From Vibrio splendidus (GTDB taxonomy: Bacteria; Pseudomonadota; Gammaproteobacteria; Enterobacterales; Vibrionaceae): a stretch of DNA of 64,000 bases. The notes below the pieces were generated by a model. The model did no database searches. It saw nothing but the letters and a program-made list of their open reading frames with translations, and was not told where the DNA came from. Made by a program: the position numbers and the translations under genes. Below are positions 39,167-48,150 of the stretch, in pieces; positions within the stretch are counted from its first letter, which is position 1, and each line of letters opens with the position of its first letter. The DNA is taken from contig NZ_AP025509.1 of the NCBI RefSeq assembly GCF_024347615.1, forward strand, positions 310,001 to 374,000, read 5' to 3'.

Positions 39167-40591
39167 TTAAGCCCCCTCATTAACGGTATGTTTAGCGTCG
39201 TGTACTACTGACATACGAACCGTTTTGTACAAGTTGAATGCCATTAAAAACAGTCCAAGTACAAACAGCGCGCCACCAAAGAAACGCATGAATAGCCAAG
39301 GTGCTTTAAAGTCCATAGCCTCAACGAAACTGTAAATCAGTTCGCCATTTTCATTTTGAGCGAGCCACATATAACCCTCACCGATGCCTGCGATCCAAAG
39401 TGCTATCGCATAGATGGCGACGCCAGCATGAGCGAGCCAAAAGTGCCACTTAATCAGTCGTCGTGACCAAAGATCGGTTTGGCCCCATAAGCGTGGAATG
39501 AAATAGTAAAAAACCGCTATCCCTGACATTCCAACCCATCCAAGAGCTGCGGAATGTACGTGACCGATGATCCATTCGGTGTTGTGTGCCACCATGTTGA
39601 ACCAGCGAATAGCGAGTAGGGGACCTTCGAATGTCGCCAAGCAGTAGTAAAGAATTGCTGAGAAAAAGAATAAAAGAATGTAGTCGGACTTCAGCTTTTC
39701 TTTGTTTTGTAGAAGGGTCATTGCGCTATTGAACGCACCGGCCCAAGAAGGGAGCCACAGGATCAAAGACATTACGATGCCGATGTTTTGAATCCAGATG
39801 GGAACAGAAGAATAAACCAAATGGTGCGTTCCAGCCCACGTGTAAAAGCCGACCAAGCCCCAGAAATGGATCACAGACAAACGGTACGAGTAGATAGGTC
39901 GATCCGCCGCTTTGGGTATGAAATAGTAATTCATACCAATCACACCAGCAGTCAGCAAGAATCCGACGGCATTATGTCCCCACCACCACTGAACAATTGC
40001 ATCTTGAGCCCCTGCAAATACAGAGTAGGACTTCATCGCCAACACGGGCATCGCGAGGTTGTTCACAATGAAAATCATTGCAACGACAATAATGAATGCA
40101 GCAAAGAACCAGTTAGCCACGAAGATATGGCTGACCTTTCGTTTAGCAAGGGTGCCAAAGAACAACACCGCATAAAGCACCCAAACCAGCACGATCATTA
40201 AGTCGATTGGCCATTCAAGCTCTGCATACTCTTTTGAGCTGGTGTGGCCTGCGGGTAAGGAAATGACCGCAAGCAATAGAATAAATTGCCATCCCCAAAA
40301 TACCATCCATGAAAGGCTTTTATTGAACAACTCACAATGGCCTGTTCGCTGGGCAATGTACAAAGATGTCCCCATCAAAATATTCACGACGAACCCGTAA
40401 ATCACTCCAGAGGTATGTAGCGGACGCAGTCGACCAAACTGGAAATATTGAGAATCGAAGTTTAAGACTGGCCAATACAATTGCGCGGCGAGAATCACCC
40501 CGATGATCATGCCTACGATTGCCCATATTAAAGATGCGATGATGAAGTACTTAACGACCTTAATGTTGTATTGCGATGTTACTTGTTCCAT
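39167..40591 (-). CDS. ccoN: cbb3-type cytochrome c oxidase catalytic subunit I, CcoN
   Basis: 474 residues with about 12 membrane helices. Ligand residues are visible: a heme b His in LRPLHTSGVIYG, the CuB pair His256-His257 (AGTHHLVYSS), and histidines in MVAHNTEWIIGHVHSAALG for high- and low-spin hemes. The WWGHNAVGF segment holds another CuB His. This is the oxygen-reducing, high-affinity terminal oxidase core. No ccoQ is seen between ccoO and ccoP, and no ccoGHIS assembly genes lie in the window, so these must come from elsewhere. Confidence 0.94.
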   Translation of the reverse strand: MEQVTSQYNIKVVKYFIIASLIWAIVGMIIGVILAAQLYWPVLNFDSQYFQFGRLRPLHTSGVIYGFVVNILMGTSLYIAQRTGHCELFNKSLSWMVFWGWQFILLLAVISLPAGHTSSKEYAELEWPIDLMIVLVWVLYAVLFFGTLAKRKVSHIFVANWFFAAFIIVVAMIFIVNNLAMPVLAMKSYSVFAGAQDAIVQWWWGHNAVGFLLTAGVIGMNYYFIPKAADRPIYSYRLSVIHFWGLVGFYTWAGTHHLVYSSVPIWIQNIGIVMSLILWLPSWAGAFNSAMTLLQNKEKLKSDYILLFFFSAILYYCLATFEGPLLAIRWFNMVAHNTEWIIGHVHSAALGWVGMSGIAVFYYFIPRLWGQTDLWSRRLIKWHFWLAHAGVAIYAIALWIAGIGEGYMWLAQNENGELIYSFVEAMDFKAPWLFMRFFGGALFVLGLFLMAFNLYKTVRMSVVHDAKHTVNEGA

Positions 40592-40615
40592 AACAAGGCT
40601 CCTTGCCTAAAGCTT

Positions 40616-41002
40616 TTATTCGCTGACTGAATTTGATTCGTTGAGTGAGTTTGAATCGTTGCCGAGCATTGAATAGAAATAGGAAATGTCGCGGATGTCT
40701 TGGTCTGAAAGGGTGTCGGCTTGTTGTTGCATGAGAATTGCCAAACCACTGGTTCTTTCCCTTGTCTGATAGTCTTTTAACGAGGAGATGAGATATCCCA
40801 CCTTTTGACCGCGAAGGTTCGGGTAGGGGTCTTGCGTTGAGATGCCATCAACGCCATGGCAGGTCATGCACACCTTTGCTTTCTGCTTACCTAACTCGAA
40901 TTGTTCTTGATTAACGTCAGCAGAAACAGGAAACATGACCAACGTCATTACTAGGGTTGAAAGTGTCGTCATGGGGTTAAATTTTTTTATATTCAAACTC
41001 AT
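40616..41002 (-). CDS. Small periplasmic c-type cytochrome, first gene of the cbb3 operon
   Basis: 128 residues. A signal peptide ending in FPVSA is followed by one heme site CMTCHGVDG and a class-I cytochrome fold (YPNLRGQKVGYLISSL, then the axial Met in LAILMQQQADTLSDQDIRDISYFY). It resembles cytochrome c4/c5-type single domains and would carry electrons to the oxidase. ATG 41002 has AGGGA upstream. It is 24 bases before ccoN. The Ser/Asn-rich C-terminal tail is unusual but short. Confidence 0.88.
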   Translation of the reverse strand: MSLNIKKFNPMTTLSTLVMTLVMFPVSADVNQEQFELGKQKAKVCMTCHGVDGISTQDPYPNLRGQKVGYLISSLKDYQTRERTSGLAILMQQQADTLSDQDIRDISYFYSMLGNDSNSLNESNSVSE

Positions 41003-41434
41003 TCTCGATTCCCTTGATTATGAAATGAGTAAGCTTTTTAAGAGCGACACACGATACCTGCTGGTGGAATAGAAGCGACAGATATCAGAAAAACAGGCTC
41101 TCAAAGCTGCTTACGTTCGATTAAAGGTTATGCAGCAACAAGCATTCTTGCTACTTACTGACTCATATTTATTGTTAATTTTGATGGTCAGTACGTATTC
41201 AGTGGCTGGATTGGATTACTCATTGCCTTTAAAAAGCCGGGATTACTGGTATGAACGCTAATTAAAGTCTTATTTAGAGGAGGGAAGGTGTTGTTCGCAC
41301 CTGGTTACAGGAATGAAACGTTATCTCAGAAAGAGTCGAACTGCATCATTGAAAAAATAGGCAATGTCTAAGCAAGTCAAATGACCAATATGAACTAGAC
41401 TCAATTTAGTGACCTTTTTAGAATGGAGTTTAAA
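41003..41434. other. Intergenic region between divergent cbb3 operon and periplasmic oxidoreductase-like gene
   Basis: 432 bases that must hold two divergent promoters. I looked for an FNR/Anr-like site (TTGAT-N4-ATCAA), expected before a microaerobic oxidase, and found no convincing match. No gene of useful size is present. Confidence 0.6.
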
Positions 41435-41890
41435 ATGAGAGCTGCACTTCTGTTTATACTTTCACTGTGTTCATTTTCTATTTTTTCAGCATCGGAACTC
41501 ACAATATTCGATCACCTAGGGCAAAAGCATCAATTCAGTCGAGAACAACTGTTATTGCTTCCTCAAAAAGAAATATCCACCTCATTACCTTGGGTGGATG
41601 GAGAATTGGTTTATAGCGGTGTGGCCTTACAAACAGTGCTTGAAACAATGGATTTACCCATGGCTTCGCAAGTGACCTTTGTTGCACTAAACGACTATAA
41701 AATCGCGGTGCCCAAAGAAGACTTTGACGATTACCAGCCGATCATTGCGATTAAACAAAATGGCCAATTTATGTCAGTCAGAGAAAAAGGGCCGTACTGG
41801 TTGATATATCCACTTTCTTCGACTCCAGATATAGATAATACAGATTTCCATGCCAAGATGATCTGGCAGATACGCGATATTCATTTGTAA
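41435..41890 (+). CDS. Periplasmic protein with sulfite-oxidase/YedY-type molybdopterin-binding fold
   Basis: About 151 residues. The signal peptide (MRAALLFILSLCSFSIFSA) is followed by a compact domain whose rhythm (TIFDHLGQKHQFSREQLLLL, LPWVDGELVYSGVALQTVL, EKGPYWLIYPL) matches small periplasmic proteins annotated as oxidoreductase molybdopterin-binding. The Cys that ligates molybdenum in YedY is not seen, so it is probably not a redox enzyme and may act as a sensor domain. The frame is also open from ATG 41423; ATG 41435 has GGAG well placed. It lies 9 bases before a GGDEF-like protein, so the two probably form a signalling pair. Confidence 0.65.
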   Translation: MRAALLFILSLCSFSIFSASELTIFDHLGQKHQFSREQLLLLPQKEISTSLPWVDGELVYSGVALQTVLETMDLPMASQVTFVALNDYKIAVPKEDFDDYQPIIAIKQNGQFMSVREKGPYWLIYPLSSTPDIDNTDFHAKMIWQIRDIHL

Positions 41891-41899
41891 GGGCTTCGT

Positions 41900-42925
41900 A
41901 TGAAAAAGCTGTTGTCATTGACTGCCATTAAAGTCGTCGTGTTATCTTTAGCGGCAGTGGTGCTCACCGTTAATATCTACAGTGTTACCCGCATTAACGA
42001 TATTAATAAGAGTTTTTCTACCCGACAAAATGAGGCAACGTGGTTCGTTTTTCAATTGGTGAAAGAATACGCCAATTTCTTGATGGTAAGCCGCTCTGAA
42101 ACCATTGATTATGATGAGTTATGGTTAGCGTACGATATTACGTGGAGCCGTTTTGATATATTGATTAACAGCACTGAGTCTTCCAATTTCATCAAGTCAG
42201 CAAACTTTAAGCCCTATTTCACAGCGGAATTTGATAAATTTAAGAGCTTGGAGCCCTCAATTAAACTGGTCAGCCAAGGGTTGTTGCCCAAGGAATCGTT
42301 ACAGAAAAAGGTCGATATTTGCTACCACACACTCGTAGATTTTATTAACGACAAATTTCGATTACAAAGCCCTGTAATTGAAGAAAATACCTCAATGGTT
42401 GATAACTTAGTGACAGTCCATCGGATCAGTAGCGTTTTTCTTGTTGGCATCTTGTTGTTGACTGGGATTATTTTTTATATGGATTTTTCTATCAAAAGAA
42501 AGCTCTACTCTACGGATTTTATTACAGGGTTTCGCAATCGAATTTCATTGATGAAATTTGTGAAAAATAGCTACTCGAAGGACAATAACTTTGATCTCTA
42601 TTTTGTCCGTATCAGGAACCTTACCGAAATTAATCAAAAATATGGCCTTGAATATGGTGATCTTGTCGTTAGTTCGGCCGCTAAATCTCTGACCGCTAAG
42701 ATACCAGAAAGTACCATTTCATTTCGAAGCAGCGGAAGCCAGTTCTTATTTTTTATTCCGGACCATTTGTACGCGAGTGATGAAATTCAAGACAAGTTTA
42801 ACGACGTGCTCAGTGATTACATATCTGCGGGTAATTTGGAACTAATGATTGATGCGGTAGTAAGGCACAAGAAGAACATAAGTTCCAAAGACATGATGGA
42901 GTTGTTGACCAGCATGCAAGGTTAA
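41900..42925 (+). CDS. Membrane protein with degenerate GGDEF domain
   Basis: 341 residues. TM1 is at about 8-28, a periplasmic sensor region at about 29-175, TM2 at about 177-198, then a GGDEF-like domain (205-335; STDFITGFRNRISLMKF as the usual LTGLxNR start). The signature GGDEF position reads SSGSQF, so the catalytic site is lost and diguanylate cyclase activity is unlikely. It may bind GTP or c-di-GMP, or signal by dimerisation. It forms an operon with the periplasmic protein just upstream, which may be its ligand-sensing partner. Confidence 0.8.
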   Translation: MKKLLSLTAIKVVVLSLAAVVLTVNIYSVTRINDINKSFSTRQNEATWFVFQLVKEYANFLMVSRSETIDYDELWLAYDITWSRFDILINSTESSNFIKSANFKPYFTAEFDKFKSLEPSIKLVSQGLLPKESLQKKVDICYHTLVDFINDKFRLQSPVIEENTSMVDNLVTVHRISSVFLVGILLLTGIIFYMDFSIKRKLYSTDFITGFRNRISLMKFVKNSYSKDNNFDLYFVRIRNLTEINQKYGLEYGDLVVSSAAKSLTAKIPESTISFRSSGSQFLFFIPDHLYASDEIQDKFNDVLSDYISAGNLELMIDAVVRHKKNISSKDMMELLTSMQG

Positions 42926-42936
42926 GTTCTTAAGAA

Positions 42937-42968
42937 TGTCTTAGTGTCTTAGTGTCTTAGTGTCTTAG
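42937..42968 (+). repeat. Four tandem TGTCTTAG octamers
   Basis: Exact copies at 42937, 42945, 42953 and 42961, starting 11 bases after the GGDEF-like gene stop. The unit resembles the TGTCTAG heptamer at the atpC end. Confidence 0.9.
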
Positions 42969-43036
42969 ACGCTTAGCTGTTTGGTACTGGCGAGTGTCGC
43001 ACTTCGCAGTTGAATTCGGGGCTTAGCTTAGTAAAT

Positions 43037-43071
43037 CTGATTGCTGATTGCTGATTGCTGATTGCTGATTG
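43037..43071 (+). repeat. Five tandem CTGATTG heptamers
   Basis: Five exact copies of CTGATTG in an intergenic region, followed by a partial unit. Confidence 0.9.
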
Positions 43072-43106
43072 TTATTGCCTGCCAGTTCTTGTTAATGCTT
43101 CCCAGT

Positions 43107-43141
43107 TTCCTAGCACTTGTTACGGCTTCCTAGCACTTGTT
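43107..43141 (+). repeat. Two 15-base direct repeats TTCCTAGCACTTGTT
   Basis: Identical 15-mers at 43107-43121 and 43127-43141, period 20 bases. Confidence 0.88.
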
Positions 43142-43397
43142 GATCTCCACCTCTATCCTTCCTTCTTATACATATTTAATACTACAAGCCTTATCCGAGC
43201 CAATGAACGTAGTCACTAGTTTTGGTAGTGCTTTTATCTGTTTACTTGGTGTCAATCTCAAGATATTTAACGTGTATTACGGCCGTAGATATTGGCTCAT
43301 TTCAGACGTTATTACAGGTTTAAAAGGGGCGGGAAAGTGGCCGTTTTTAATTAAATAACATGACTATTAAATCGCATGGTAATTAAATCGAACATTT

Positions 43398-45827
43398 TTA
43401 TTTATGATTAAGAACGACAATCCTTTCGTTAGTAGTTGGTTCTAAAAGGGCTTGCTGATCAAGAATAGTTTGCGGATTGTGGTCACGAGCAAATTCAATG
43501 AACTCAATGTAAGTGAGTGGTTGGCTGAAAAAATAACCCTGTATTAGGTCGCAGTTGGCTTTTCGAAGGTGATGATACTGTTCGAGAGATTCGACACCTT
43601 CGCCAACAACGAATGTGTCACAAGAGTGCCCTAAGTTAACCATAGACTCGACCATCTTGCGGTCAGCTTTGTCGTGGACGATATTATCGATAAAGCTCTT
43701 ATCTATTTTAAGTTCATCGACAGGGTAGTGAAGAAGTTGGTTAAACGCCGTGTAACCCGTACCGAAGTCGTCGAGGGAAACTTTTAAACCTAAGCTTCTG
43801 ATGCTCTCAATGGTCTGCACGGTAAGCTTGCTGCTTTTAACGTAACTGGTTTCGGTAATTTCTATAATGATGTTGCTTGGAGGAACTTGATAACGTTCGA
43901 GTACCTTTCGAATATTGTCGGCAAAGTTACGGTTGTAGAGCTCCATCGCCGAGATGTTAATGGACAAGGTGCCTTTATATTGGTGAATATCTGCAAGCTC
44001 TTTATAGGTCTTGATTGCGGTACTAATGACCCACATGTCGAGCTTGGATATTAAATTACTTTTCTCTGCGACTGGAATGAACTCATCCGGCCCTGCCTTT
44101 ATATCAAATAGAGCAGGGCAGCGAATCAGACATTCTGCTCCGTCGATCTGAAGTGTCTTAGCATTGAAAATAGGCATAAAGCGAAGTTCAAAGTTGTCAC
44201 TCGCGCAGCACTCCAATAACCTTTTCTCGATAACATCATGTCTTTCAAGTGAATGAAGTAGTTCTTCGCCGTAAACAATCCGGCTCTCTCCGTCACTGTG
44301 GTCCTTAGCATTAATCAACATCTCATCAATACATCGGTGCCATATCTCCTCGAACTTAGGGGTATCGACGGGTAGTACACCAGTTGCAATTGAAAGCCTG
44401 AACCCATAATAATCTAGGAAAGTCGTACCTGTTAGGGTGTTGTTAATGTTCTCAATTTCTTCGTTTATTGATTGGTGTTCACCCACTTCCAATATGGCAA
44501 TGAATTGGTTTCCTCCAAGCCTTGCGATTGAATAGTCGCTGCAACTAAAACCGAAAGAGGATTGTTGATTCTGCAGGGTTTCTCTTAGTGTTTTGGCTAG
44601 ACTAACGAGTACATTGTCGCCCACCTTTGCACCGTATAAATCATTGATTTTACGAAAGTCGATAATGTCCCAACAAACCAAGTAGCAGTGTGGGCTCATT
44701 GAACTTTTTATACGCACATCTAGGTGTCGTATAAATGATCGTCGGTTTGCTAATTTGGTTAATTGGTCGAATTCAGCTTCGAATTTCAATTCCGTTAGTG
44801 AGTCAATGTAGGCGTTCTTAAGTCCGTCGATCTCACTTTGTCCGGATGACCGTTTAAAGTATCTAAGTTTGAGTCCACCAATGGAGATTTCGTGTAACAA
44901 GTCTTTGAGTGGGCGCACTAATTGATAACGTACGACCATGTGTACGATGAGCATAATAATGAATAATATCGTTAAGCCACCGAGTAAGGTCTCCTGAGCG
45001 ATGAGGGATTTTTCGTGATTGAATTTCTTTTCACGAATATTGACTTGAGCGAGGAAGTGACGACTATTCATCTCGACTTTGATTCTGTCTTTGGTTTGTT
45101 CAAAGGACTTAATAACGAACTGTGTATTTTCAATATGTTCGGTATCTGATGACGGTTCAATCAGAAGCTGCATGTTGTCATCATCGTTGTATTTGGTGAG
45201 TAAATCAGACAACTGTTTTAATGGGCCGTCTGCAATCAATATGTATCGATTGACACTGTCATTTGCACGTTTGTCTTGAGGGAGTAAGTAAGGATCGATA
45301 GCTGCAACATAAGCGTATCTGAGCTCACCACTCACTGAGATATAAGAGAAGCCTTCATGAGATAGCTCGTTTTTATTAATCAACGAAGTATAGATGTCGA
45401 AGATTTTCTCATAGATGTTGTCGGGGATCTTTAACCCTTCGAAAGGGTCTGCTCGTAAAGTAGAGAGTGTTAATTTGAATTTAGGATCGACGACATAGAT
45501 ATTACGTTGACCAAACTGATTAACGTGACTCTGGTTTAAGACACGAAGCACTCTTTTTTCCAGCAGGGACAGGGTTGTGTAGTCACCCGGGTTTTGAATA
45601 TATCGCAAGAACTGTAGGGATGAGCTAATATCTTTCACTAGCAAAGATAGGCCAAGCTGCTCGTATTCAGCCGCCACGAGCGCGGTGTTCACATCCGATT
45701 GTACTTCGTCTAAGTACATGTGTTTCGCGTGGTTAGAGGCCAAGTTGTAAGTCACCATTCCGCCTATTGCAAATACGAACAATAAGGTAGGAATGAGCAC
45801 AAAGTAGAGCTTCTTTAATACTGGCAT
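43398..45827 (-). CDS. MbaA-like membrane c-di-GMP phosphodiesterase (degenerate GGDEF plus EAL)
   Basis: 809 residues. TM1 is at about 7-28, then a large periplasmic domain (about 29-275), TM2 at about 280-300, a short linker, a GGDEF-like domain (about 355-515) with GGNQF at 438-442 in place of GGDEF, and an EAL domain (about 545-790). EAL residues are kept: Glu565 in ECLIR (the EAL motif itself reads ECL), the DDFGTG loop, Lys in ELKIDKSFI and the GEGVES segment. It should therefore degrade c-di-GMP, with the GGDEF part regulatory. It follows an NspS-like gene by four bases, the arrangement of Vibrio cholerae nspS-mbaA, in which polyamines control biofilm through this protein. Confidence 0.82.
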   Translation of the reverse strand: MPVLKKLYFVLIPTLLFVFAIGGMVTYNLASNHAKHMYLDEVQSDVNTALVAAEYEQLGLSLLVKDISSSLQFLRYIQNPGDYTTLSLLEKRVLRVLNQSHVNQFGQRNIYVVDPKFKLTLSTLRADPFEGLKIPDNIYEKIFDIYTSLINKNELSHEGFSYISVSGELRYAYVAAIDPYLLPQDKRANDSVNRYILIADGPLKQLSDLLTKYNDDDNMQLLIEPSSDTEHIENTQFVIKSFEQTKDRIKVEMNSRHFLAQVNIREKKFNHEKSLIAQETLLGGLTILFIIMLIVHMVVRYQLVRPLKDLLHEISIGGLKLRYFKRSSGQSEIDGLKNAYIDSLTELKFEAEFDQLTKLANRRSFIRHLDVRIKSSMSPHCYLVCWDIIDFRKINDLYGAKVGDNVLVSLAKTLRETLQNQQSSFGFSCSDYSIARLGGNQFIAILEVGEHQSINEEIENINNTLTGTTFLDYYGFRLSIATGVLPVDTPKFEEIWHRCIDEMLINAKDHSDGESRIVYGEELLHSLERHDVIEKRLLECCASDNFELRFMPIFNAKTLQIDGAECLIRCPALFDIKAGPDEFIPVAEKSNLISKLDMWVISTAIKTYKELADIHQYKGTLSINISAMELYNRNFADNIRKVLERYQVPPSNIIIEITETSYVKSSKLTVQTIESIRSLGLKVSLDDFGTGYTAFNQLLHYPVDELKIDKSFIDNIVHDKADRKMVESMVNLGHSCDTFVVGEGVESLEQYHHLRKANCDLIQGYFFSQPLTYIEFIEFARDHNPQTILDQQALLEPTTNERIVVLNHK

Positions 45828-45830
45828 TAA

Positions 45831-46862
45831 TTATCTCAAACTGTCGACAATGCGGTTACGAATTTGAATGCTATTGGGTTCGAGTTGCTGATACAGATAG
45901 CTGCGTTCTAAGACCTCTTTGCTAGGGAAAAGCTCCGGATCATTTTGGTACTCTTGTGTCGTTAAGGCTTTTGCTTTTGAGCTTGGAGTTGCAAACCATG
46001 AATCCATTGCGTTTTGAGCTGCGATCTCGGGTTGCGACAAGAATGATAAAATCGTTGTTGCTTGTGTAGACAACTCTCCGTTATTAATCGCAGCAATGCA
46101 CTCTAACCATAACGTGGTGCCTTCTTGAGGCACAGCGTAGGACCAAGAGGCATCAGGCTCCAAATCATTGAGTACATAACTGTCACCAGAATAACCGTAG
46201 GCAAGGTCGATGTTAGCAAGACGTTCGGGTTGGCGAATGTAGTCGATGACGTATTCGTTGCTTTCTAGGTGAGGCTTTTGAGCTTGCAGGGTTTTATAGG
46301 CAACGCGAAGTTCCTGCTCATTATTGGTAAATGGATCAAATTGATTTACTAACAGTGCAGTACTCACCAAATCCGTAGGTTCGTAATACATACTTATGCG
46401 GCCACTGCTGTTCGTGTCTGGTTCGAGAATAGCGTTCCAAGAGGTGGGAGTGTTTACTTTGTCACTTCGATATAAGATTCCCGCAGTCCCCCAAGCGTAG
46501 GGAATGCCATACTCGCCACATCCTTCAACCCAACGTGAATCTATGTTACCAGCAATGGATTGTTGTAACTCACTGAGATTATGAAACAGGTTCTGCTTGG
46601 CTAACGCATTGAGCTTTATACTTTCTATAATGACGAGCTCAAATGCGCCACGACGTTCGCTTAATAGCACTTCATCTCTGATCGACTCATCAGAAAAAAA
46701 CTGCTGTTTCAAAGAAATGCCGTACGTGTCGCTCAGTTGGGTCACGACGCTATTGGATAGAAATTCATCCCAATTGTAGAGATAAATATCATTCTGTTGG
46801 CTAAACGCTGTGCCAGTTAAAAAGGATGATGACGCAAGGACTGAAACATAAAATGCTTTCAC
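45831..46862 (-). CDS. NspS-like periplasmic polyamine-binding protein (PotD family)
   Basis: 343 residues. A signal peptide (ending GTAFS) is followed by the PotD-type fold: QNDIYLYNWDEFLSNSV, ELVIIESIKLNAL, GIPYAWGTAGILYRSDKV, LAYGYSGDSYVLND. No permease or ATPase gene is nearby; the partner downstream is a GGDEF/EAL protein, so its role is sensing, not uptake, as shown for NspS with norspermidine and spermidine in V. cholerae. Whether this is the true NspS or a paralogue with another polyamine preference cannot be told here. It is the first gene of the two-gene operon. Confidence 0.8.
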   Translation of the reverse strand: MKAFYVSVLASSSFLTGTAFSQQNDIYLYNWDEFLSNSVVTQLSDTYGISLKQQFFSDESIRDEVLLSERRGAFELVIIESIKLNALAKQNLFHNLSELQQSIAGNIDSRWVEGCGEYGIPYAWGTAGILYRSDKVNTPTSWNAILEPDTNSSGRISMYYEPTDLVSTALLVNQFDPFTNNEQELRVAYKTLQAQKPHLESNEYVIDYIRQPERLANIDLAYGYSGDSYVLNDLEPDASWSYAVPQEGTTLWLECIAAINNGELSTQATTILSFLSQPEIAAQNAMDSWFATPSSKAKALTTQEYQNDPELFPSKEVLERSYLYQQLEPNSIQIRNRIVDSLR

Positions 46863-47221
46863 TGACGGATTCCTTTCCTACTTTGCTTAACTAAATCGTA
46901 GCCCAAATTTTGCGACCTGCTTCAAATTTACGACTCTTATTTTAGTACAACCTAATATATTCGATGCGCCCACTTACTTTCAGCCCGCAAATTAGGGAAT
47001 AAATGAGCCTTTATAAAAAACACCAAGCTAAATCATGGCTTAGCGGTCTAAATATTAAAAAGCGTGTTATTTGGGCCGTCTTTTACCTAACGAGACCGAT
47101 GAAAACGTGTTGTCTGTCTGATTCTCTTAGTATCGAAACCCTAATAATTAACCCAAAAAGCTAATTGTATGTTAATTATGCAATAATAATGCATTAAATT
47201 TTACAATAAGGACATTGGTTT
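46863..47221. other. Intergenic region between divergent nspS-like and LysE-family genes
   Basis: 359 bases holding two divergent promoters. It contains one possible 53-codon ORF on the plus strand (47003-47164); otherwise only AT-rich sequence was seen. Confidence 0.6.
47003..47164 (+). CDS. Possible 53-residue basic peptide
   Basis: ATG 47003 preceded by TTAGGGA at good spacing; stop at 47162. Starts MSLYKKHQAKSWLSGLNIKK, basic at the N-terminus, with a short hydrophobic part VIWAVFYL. No family recognised. Supported only by the ribosome site and the open frame. Confidence 0.3.
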   Translation: MSLYKKHQAKSWLSGLNIKKRVIWAVFYLTRPMKTCCLSDSLSIETLIINPKS

Positions 47222-47872
47222 ATGGATGCGGGTTTAGTCGGGATTTTTGTTACCGTGGCGATTGCTCACTTTCTAGCGTTATTGAGTCCCGGGCCAGACT
47301 TTGTGATTGTGGTGAAGAGTGCTGTTCGAAACAAGGGAAGAAAAGCATTAGGCGTTGCATTCGGTATTGCCAGTGCGAATGCGGTTTATATTGCTTTGTG
47401 CTTGGTTGGAGTAGGGTCGATTCTAGCGGCATCCGTTTCCGTTATGATTGTACTGAAGATCATTGGTGGTCTGTTTCTTGTTTATCTTGCTGTGCAAGCG
47501 ATAAGAGCGAAGAAATGTAATTACAGCAATATGGATGTCACCGAAGGAGATAGCTTCAACCAAACGACTTTTCTCAAAGAATTCATTACGGGTTTTCTAT
47601 CAGGAATCCTTAATCCCAAAAACCTTTTGTTCTATTTGAGCTTATTCACGGTTGTGTTGAACAATGACATTGGCTTCATGTTTAAGTTGGGGTTAGGTGT
47701 TTGGATGACGGTGGTTGTATTTGTATGGGATGCGGCGATCATCTTCCTGTTATCTGCACCTAAAGTGCGTCAAGAGTTTACACGTGTTGCTTACTATATT
47801 GATAAAGTGACAGGAGTCATGCTGGGTCTGCTTGGCTTGACCATTGTGAAATCTGCTCTGGTACGTCAGTAG
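47222..47872 (+). CDS. LysE/RhtB-family amino-acid exporter
   Basis: 216 residues, five to six membrane segments. The N-terminal signature HFLALLSPGPDFVIVVKSAVRNKGRKALGVAFGIASAN is the diagnostic RhtB/LysE motif. The family exports amino acids such as threonine, homoserine lactone, leucine or lysine; the substrate cannot be read here. ATG 47222 has AAGGACA upstream. A GGCAGATA/TATCTGCC hairpin at 47953-47980 lies 80 bases downstream and may end the transcript, although it lacks a T-run. Confidence 0.9.
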   Translation: MDAGLVGIFVTVAIAHFLALLSPGPDFVIVVKSAVRNKGRKALGVAFGIASANAVYIALCLVGVGSILAASVSVMIVLKIIGGLFLVYLAVQAIRAKKCNYSNMDVTEGDSFNQTTFLKEFITGFLSGILNPKNLLFYLSLFTVVLNNDIGFMFKLGLGVWMTVVVFVWDAAIIFLLSAPKVRQEFTRVAYYIDKVTGVMLGLLGLTIVKSALVRQ

Positions 47873-48150
47873 ATTCACCATTGCTGAGTAACCTTACGTT
47901 TGTGGCACGATACAATGCTTATGTGCCGCGAATGTGTGCTTGTTTCCTACCAGGCAGATACGTTTTATCTCTTATCTGCCCGATAATAAACCTTCTGCTT
48001 AATCCACCTATTATTTTCATAACTCGTTGTTTATCATTCCTTACTTCTTAAATAAGTATTAATAATGTTGCTGTTGAACACTTGTAGCACGGGGTGTTTG
48101 TGCTTATTGTAGGCAACAATATTTATCCCAATATAGAGCTAGGAACTATT

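Larger units (their letters stand above)
42926..43397. other. Repeat-rich intergenic region without a convincing gene
   Basis: 472 bases. It holds four tandem TGTCTTAG, five tandem CTGATTG and two 15-base TTCCTAGCACTTGTT copies. An open frame from ATG 43203 to 43358 (about 51 residues, FGSAFICLLGVNLKIF) has one hydrophobic stretch, but no ribosome site or recognisable family; it could be a gene remnant. Confidence 0.6.

Noticed and set aside
39788..40201. 137-codon plus-strand frame inside ccoN
   Set aside because: Shadow of the ccoN coding frame on the opposite strand; composition is unlike a protein (clusters of His, Asn and Arg) and there is no ribosome site.
41003..41434. FNR/Anr site before the cbb3 operon
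   Set aside because: TTGAT occurs more than once, but no copy is followed at the right distance by ATCAA.
43137..43358. 73-codon open frame from a TTG start
   Set aside because: The first part lies in the 15-base repeat, the start has no ribosome site, and no family can be recognised. Mentioned only as a possible remnant.
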